The notes below the pieces were generated by a model that searched no databases, was not told where the DNA came from, and was given only the letters and a program-made list of their open reading frames with translations. DNA of 8,401 bases from Fibrobacterota bacterium (GTDB lineage Bacteria; Fibrobacterota; Chitinivibrionia; Chitinivibrionales; JANQEN01). This document shows, piece by piece, positions 6,475 through 8,401 of this stretch. How positions within the stretch are numbered: the first letter of the stretch is position 1; each line of letters begins with the position of its first letter. Location: NCBI GenBank assembly GCA_030619215.1, contig JAUXBV010000114.1, forward strand, positions 1-8,401. The letters are read 5' to 3'. The position numbers and the translations under genes are program-made.

Positions 6475-8340
6475 AACCGTTGGAAGGAATTATATGATAA
6501 AAAGCTGGTTAGTGCCGGTCAGGCAATACGAAGAATTCAGCCAGGTGCCCGGATCTTTATCGGTACTGGCTGCGGGCAGCCCCAGCTTCTTGTTGATGAG
6601 TTGGTAAAAAGCAGCAACGGCATTGTTGACGCGGAGATATATCACCTTCTTACTCATGGCGTTGCACCGTATATCGCCGAGCAGTACGGCAGTAAGTTCA
6701 GAACATGCAGTTTTTTCCTTGCACCAAATGTCAGGGACGGCATCGCTGTGGGACGTGGTGACTATGTACCTATATGTATCAGTGATATTCCGACACTCTT
6801 TAAAACGGGAAAAATTCCTTTGGATGTCGCCCTTATTCAGACAAGCCCGCCGGACCGGCACGGAAACCTGAGCCTCGGCATATCTGTTGATATTGTTAAA
6901 TCAGCCATAGAAAACAGCCTTATAGTTATTGCAGAAGTAAATGAGAAAATGCCAAGGACATTGGGGGACTCATTTGTTTCAATTGAAATGGTGGATGCAA
7001 TTGTTGAAAGTGATAGAGACATTCTGGAATACAACTTGCCGGAACCTGATGAGGCTGTTGATGCGATTGCAAAAAATATTGCAACATTGATAGAAGACGG
7101 TTCAACGGTTGAGGTTGGTATAGGAAATATACCGCAGGCAGTATTAAAATATCTTGGTGATAAACATGATATCGGCATTCATACTGAGATGTTTAACGAT
7201 GCAATAATCCCGCTGATTGAAAGCGGTGTGGTTAACGGAAGCCGCAAGACAATTAACCGGGGTAAGGTGACGGCAAGCTTCTGCTACGGATCGAGGAAAC
7301 TTTACGATTACATACATGAAAATTCCTTTTTTGAGTTCCGTCCTTCCGAGTATGTTAACGACCCTTTTATTATCAGTCAGCATAATAAGATGGTTGCAGT
7401 GAATGTAGCATTAGAGATCGACATGACAGGACAGGTCTGCTCTGACTCTATCGGCTATAATTTCTATAGCGGCTTCGGTGGCCAGTTGGACTTTAACAGG
7501 GGCGCTTCACGGGCAAAAGAAGGCAAGGCCATTATCGCACTGCAATCTACCGCTAAAAACGGCACAATATCACGTATTGTGCCAAAATTGACAGAGGGTG
7601 CAGGAGTTGTGGTACCGCGTTCGGATGTCAGGTATGTAGTGACAGAGTACGGTATAGCCGACCTGTTTGGTAAGAATATCAGGGAGCGAGTTGTGGCCTT
7701 GGCGGAAATCGCACATCCTGATTTTCGGAACGAGATTTTGAAAGAAGCGAAAGAGAAAAAATATGTATTTATACATCAGAAAGAGCTTCCCGCTGAAACC
7801 TTCCGATATCCGAAAGAGTATGTTATGCATAAAGCCATTGCAGACGGTACAAAGCTGTTATTCCGCCCGGTAAAGCCTACCGATGATAAACTGCTCCGTG
7901 ATATGTGCTACGACCTCTCAGAAAAGTCAATTTCTTTCAGATTCTTCCAGTCAGTACGGTCGTTTCCGCATAAATTCATACAGGAGTTTACCGCTATCGA
8001 CTACTCAAAAGATATGGCAATAGCGGCTCTCGTTCAGGATACGGGAGGAGAACAGATAATTGGCGCAGGTTATTATTATTTCAATCCCGCAACGAACAGA
8101 GCCGAGGTTTCGTTTCTGGTAAGAGATGACTGGCAGGCAAAAGGTATTGGAACGCACCTGCTGGAGATTTTAACTGAGATAGCGAAAAAGAGGGGAATAG
8201 CTGGAATTGAAGCAAGTGTGCTTTCAAATAATGTGCATATGCTGTCTGTGTTTTATAATTCAGGTTACAAGATTTCTACAAAGCGAGAAGATGAAGTATA
8301 TGAAATAAGTTATGACATCAGGGAAAAGTCGAAAGGGTAA
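6469..8340 (+). CDS. Bifunctional acetyl-CoA hydrolase/CoA-transferase with C-terminal GNAT acetyltransferase domain
   Basis: This 623-residue cytoplasmic protein has two parts. Residues about 5-435 form a class I-type CoA-transferase of the acetyl-CoA hydrolase/4-hydroxybutyrate CoA-transferase family. Visible are HGNLSLG (131-137), GIGNIP (217-222), the catalytic glutamate E240 in GIHTEMFND, and the glycine-rich GFGGQLDF (335-342). E240 forms the glutamyl-CoA intermediate in this family. Residues about 461-620 form a GNAT domain with the acetyl-CoA-binding motif QAKGIG (556-561) inside VRDDWQAKGIGTHLL, and a late N588-V-H-M591 segment. The domain opens with RPVKPTD (466-472), LSEKSISFRFF (483-493) and IDYSKDMA (510-517), the pattern I associate with Pat-type protein lysine acetyltransferases; E546 is a candidate general base. 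This fusion is known in bacterial annotation, so it is not a chimera. It is coupled to the ADP-forming synthetase. The transferase could activate acids using acetyl-CoA, while the GNAT part may acetylate Acs (inference). Confidence 0.92.
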   Translation: MMNRWKELYDKKLVSAGQAIRRIQPGARIFIGTGCGQPQLLVDELVKSSNGIVDAEIYHLLTHGVAPYIAEQYGSKFRTCSFFLAPNVRDGIAVGRGDYVPICISDIPTLFKTGKIPLDVALIQTSPPDRHGNLSLGISVDIVKSAIENSLIVIAEVNEKMPRTLGDSFVSIEMVDAIVESDRDILEYNLPEPDEAVDAIAKNIATLIEDGSTVEVGIGNIPQAVLKYLGDKHDIGIHTEMFNDAIIPLIESGVVNGSRKTINRGKVTASFCYGSRKLYDYIHENSFFEFRPSEYVNDPFIISQHNKMVAVNVALEIDMTGQVCSDSIGYNFYSGFGGQLDFNRGASRAKEGKAIIALQSTAKNGTISRIVPKLTEGAGVVVPRSDVRYVVTEYGIADLFGKNIRERVVALAEIAHPDFRNEILKEAKEKKYVFIHQKELPAETFRYPKEYVMHKAIADGTKLLFRPVKPTDDKLLRDMCYDLSEKSISFRFFQSVRSFPHKFIQEFTAIDYSKDMAIAALVQDTGGEQIIGAGYYYFNPATNRAEVSFLVRDDWQAKGIGTHLLEILTEIAKKRGIAGIEASVLSNNVHMLSVFYNSGYKISTKREDEVYEISYDIREKSKG

Positions 8341-8401
8341 CTTGTTGGTTTTAACCCGATTAATTCATAAACTTTACATGATTAAATATTAATTCATTGT
8401 T
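8341..8401 (+). other. AT-rich 3' intergenic sequence with a short direct repeat
   Basis: The sequence after the last stop is AT-rich and cut by the window end. ATTAATTCAT occurs twice, at 8359-8368 and 8388-8397, 29 bases apart. There is only a 4-bp hairpin, GGTT-TT-AACC (8348-8357), with no T-run, so I see no terminator. Confidence 0.35.

Noticed and set aside
6490..6861. A 123-codon open frame on the - strand inside the CoA-transferase gene
   Set aside because: It is antisense to the conserved N-terminal transferase domain, with no recognised domain; treated as a shadow.
7786..7860. Possible frameshift or assembly join between the CoA-transferase and GNAT parts
   Set aside because: The frame is continuous, both domains are complete, and this domain fusion is a known bacterial architecture.

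Overview
The window reads as a bacterial chromosome segment of moderate GC with every gene on the + strand. It is an acetate/acyl-CoA metabolism neighbourhood. In order it holds an AMP-forming acetyl-CoA synthetase (12-1970), an OFA-type major facilitator carrier (2036-3304), a small lipoprotein of unknown function (3386-3778), a stand-alone response-regulator receiver domain (3898-4251), a fused alpha-beta ADP-forming acyl-CoA synthetase (4361-6469) and an acetyl-CoA hydrolase/CoA-transferase carrying a C-terminal GNAT acetyltransferase domain (6469-8340). I saw no RNA gene, mobile element, CRISPR array or phage-like sequence.

The gene set suggests an anaerobic or syntrophic, acid-using or acid-producing bacterium. 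CoA-transferase/GNAT fusions and fused ADP-forming synthetases are familiar from Desulfobacterota and some Planctomycetota (for example anammox lineages), but the sequence alone does not settle the phylum. The lipoprotein signal and strong Shine-Dalgarno sites argue for Bacteria.

Layout: acs and the carrier are 65 bp apart with no evident terminator and probably share a transcript, which would couple carboxylate transport to ATP-dependent activation. The lipoprotein and receiver sit in the middle, separated by AT-rich gaps of about 80-120 bp. A GC-rich hairpin at the receiver stop codon may separate them from the downstream pair. The last two genes overlap by one base (TAATG) and are surely co-translated.

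Working together, Acs can activate acetate at the cost of ATP to AMP. The ADP-forming enzyme can run acyl-CoA to acid plus ATP, or the reverse. The CoA-transferase can move CoA between acyl groups and acids without spending ATP. The most interesting aspect is regulatory. The GNAT domain resembles that of Pat-type protein acetyltransferases, which in other bacteria are fused to a degenerate ADP-forming-synthetase-like domain and acetylate the catalytic lysine of Acs. Here the synthetase-like and GNAT parts lie in two overlapping genes, the synthetase keeps its catalytic histidines, and an Acs with the expected PX4GK target motif is encoded about 4 kb upstream.
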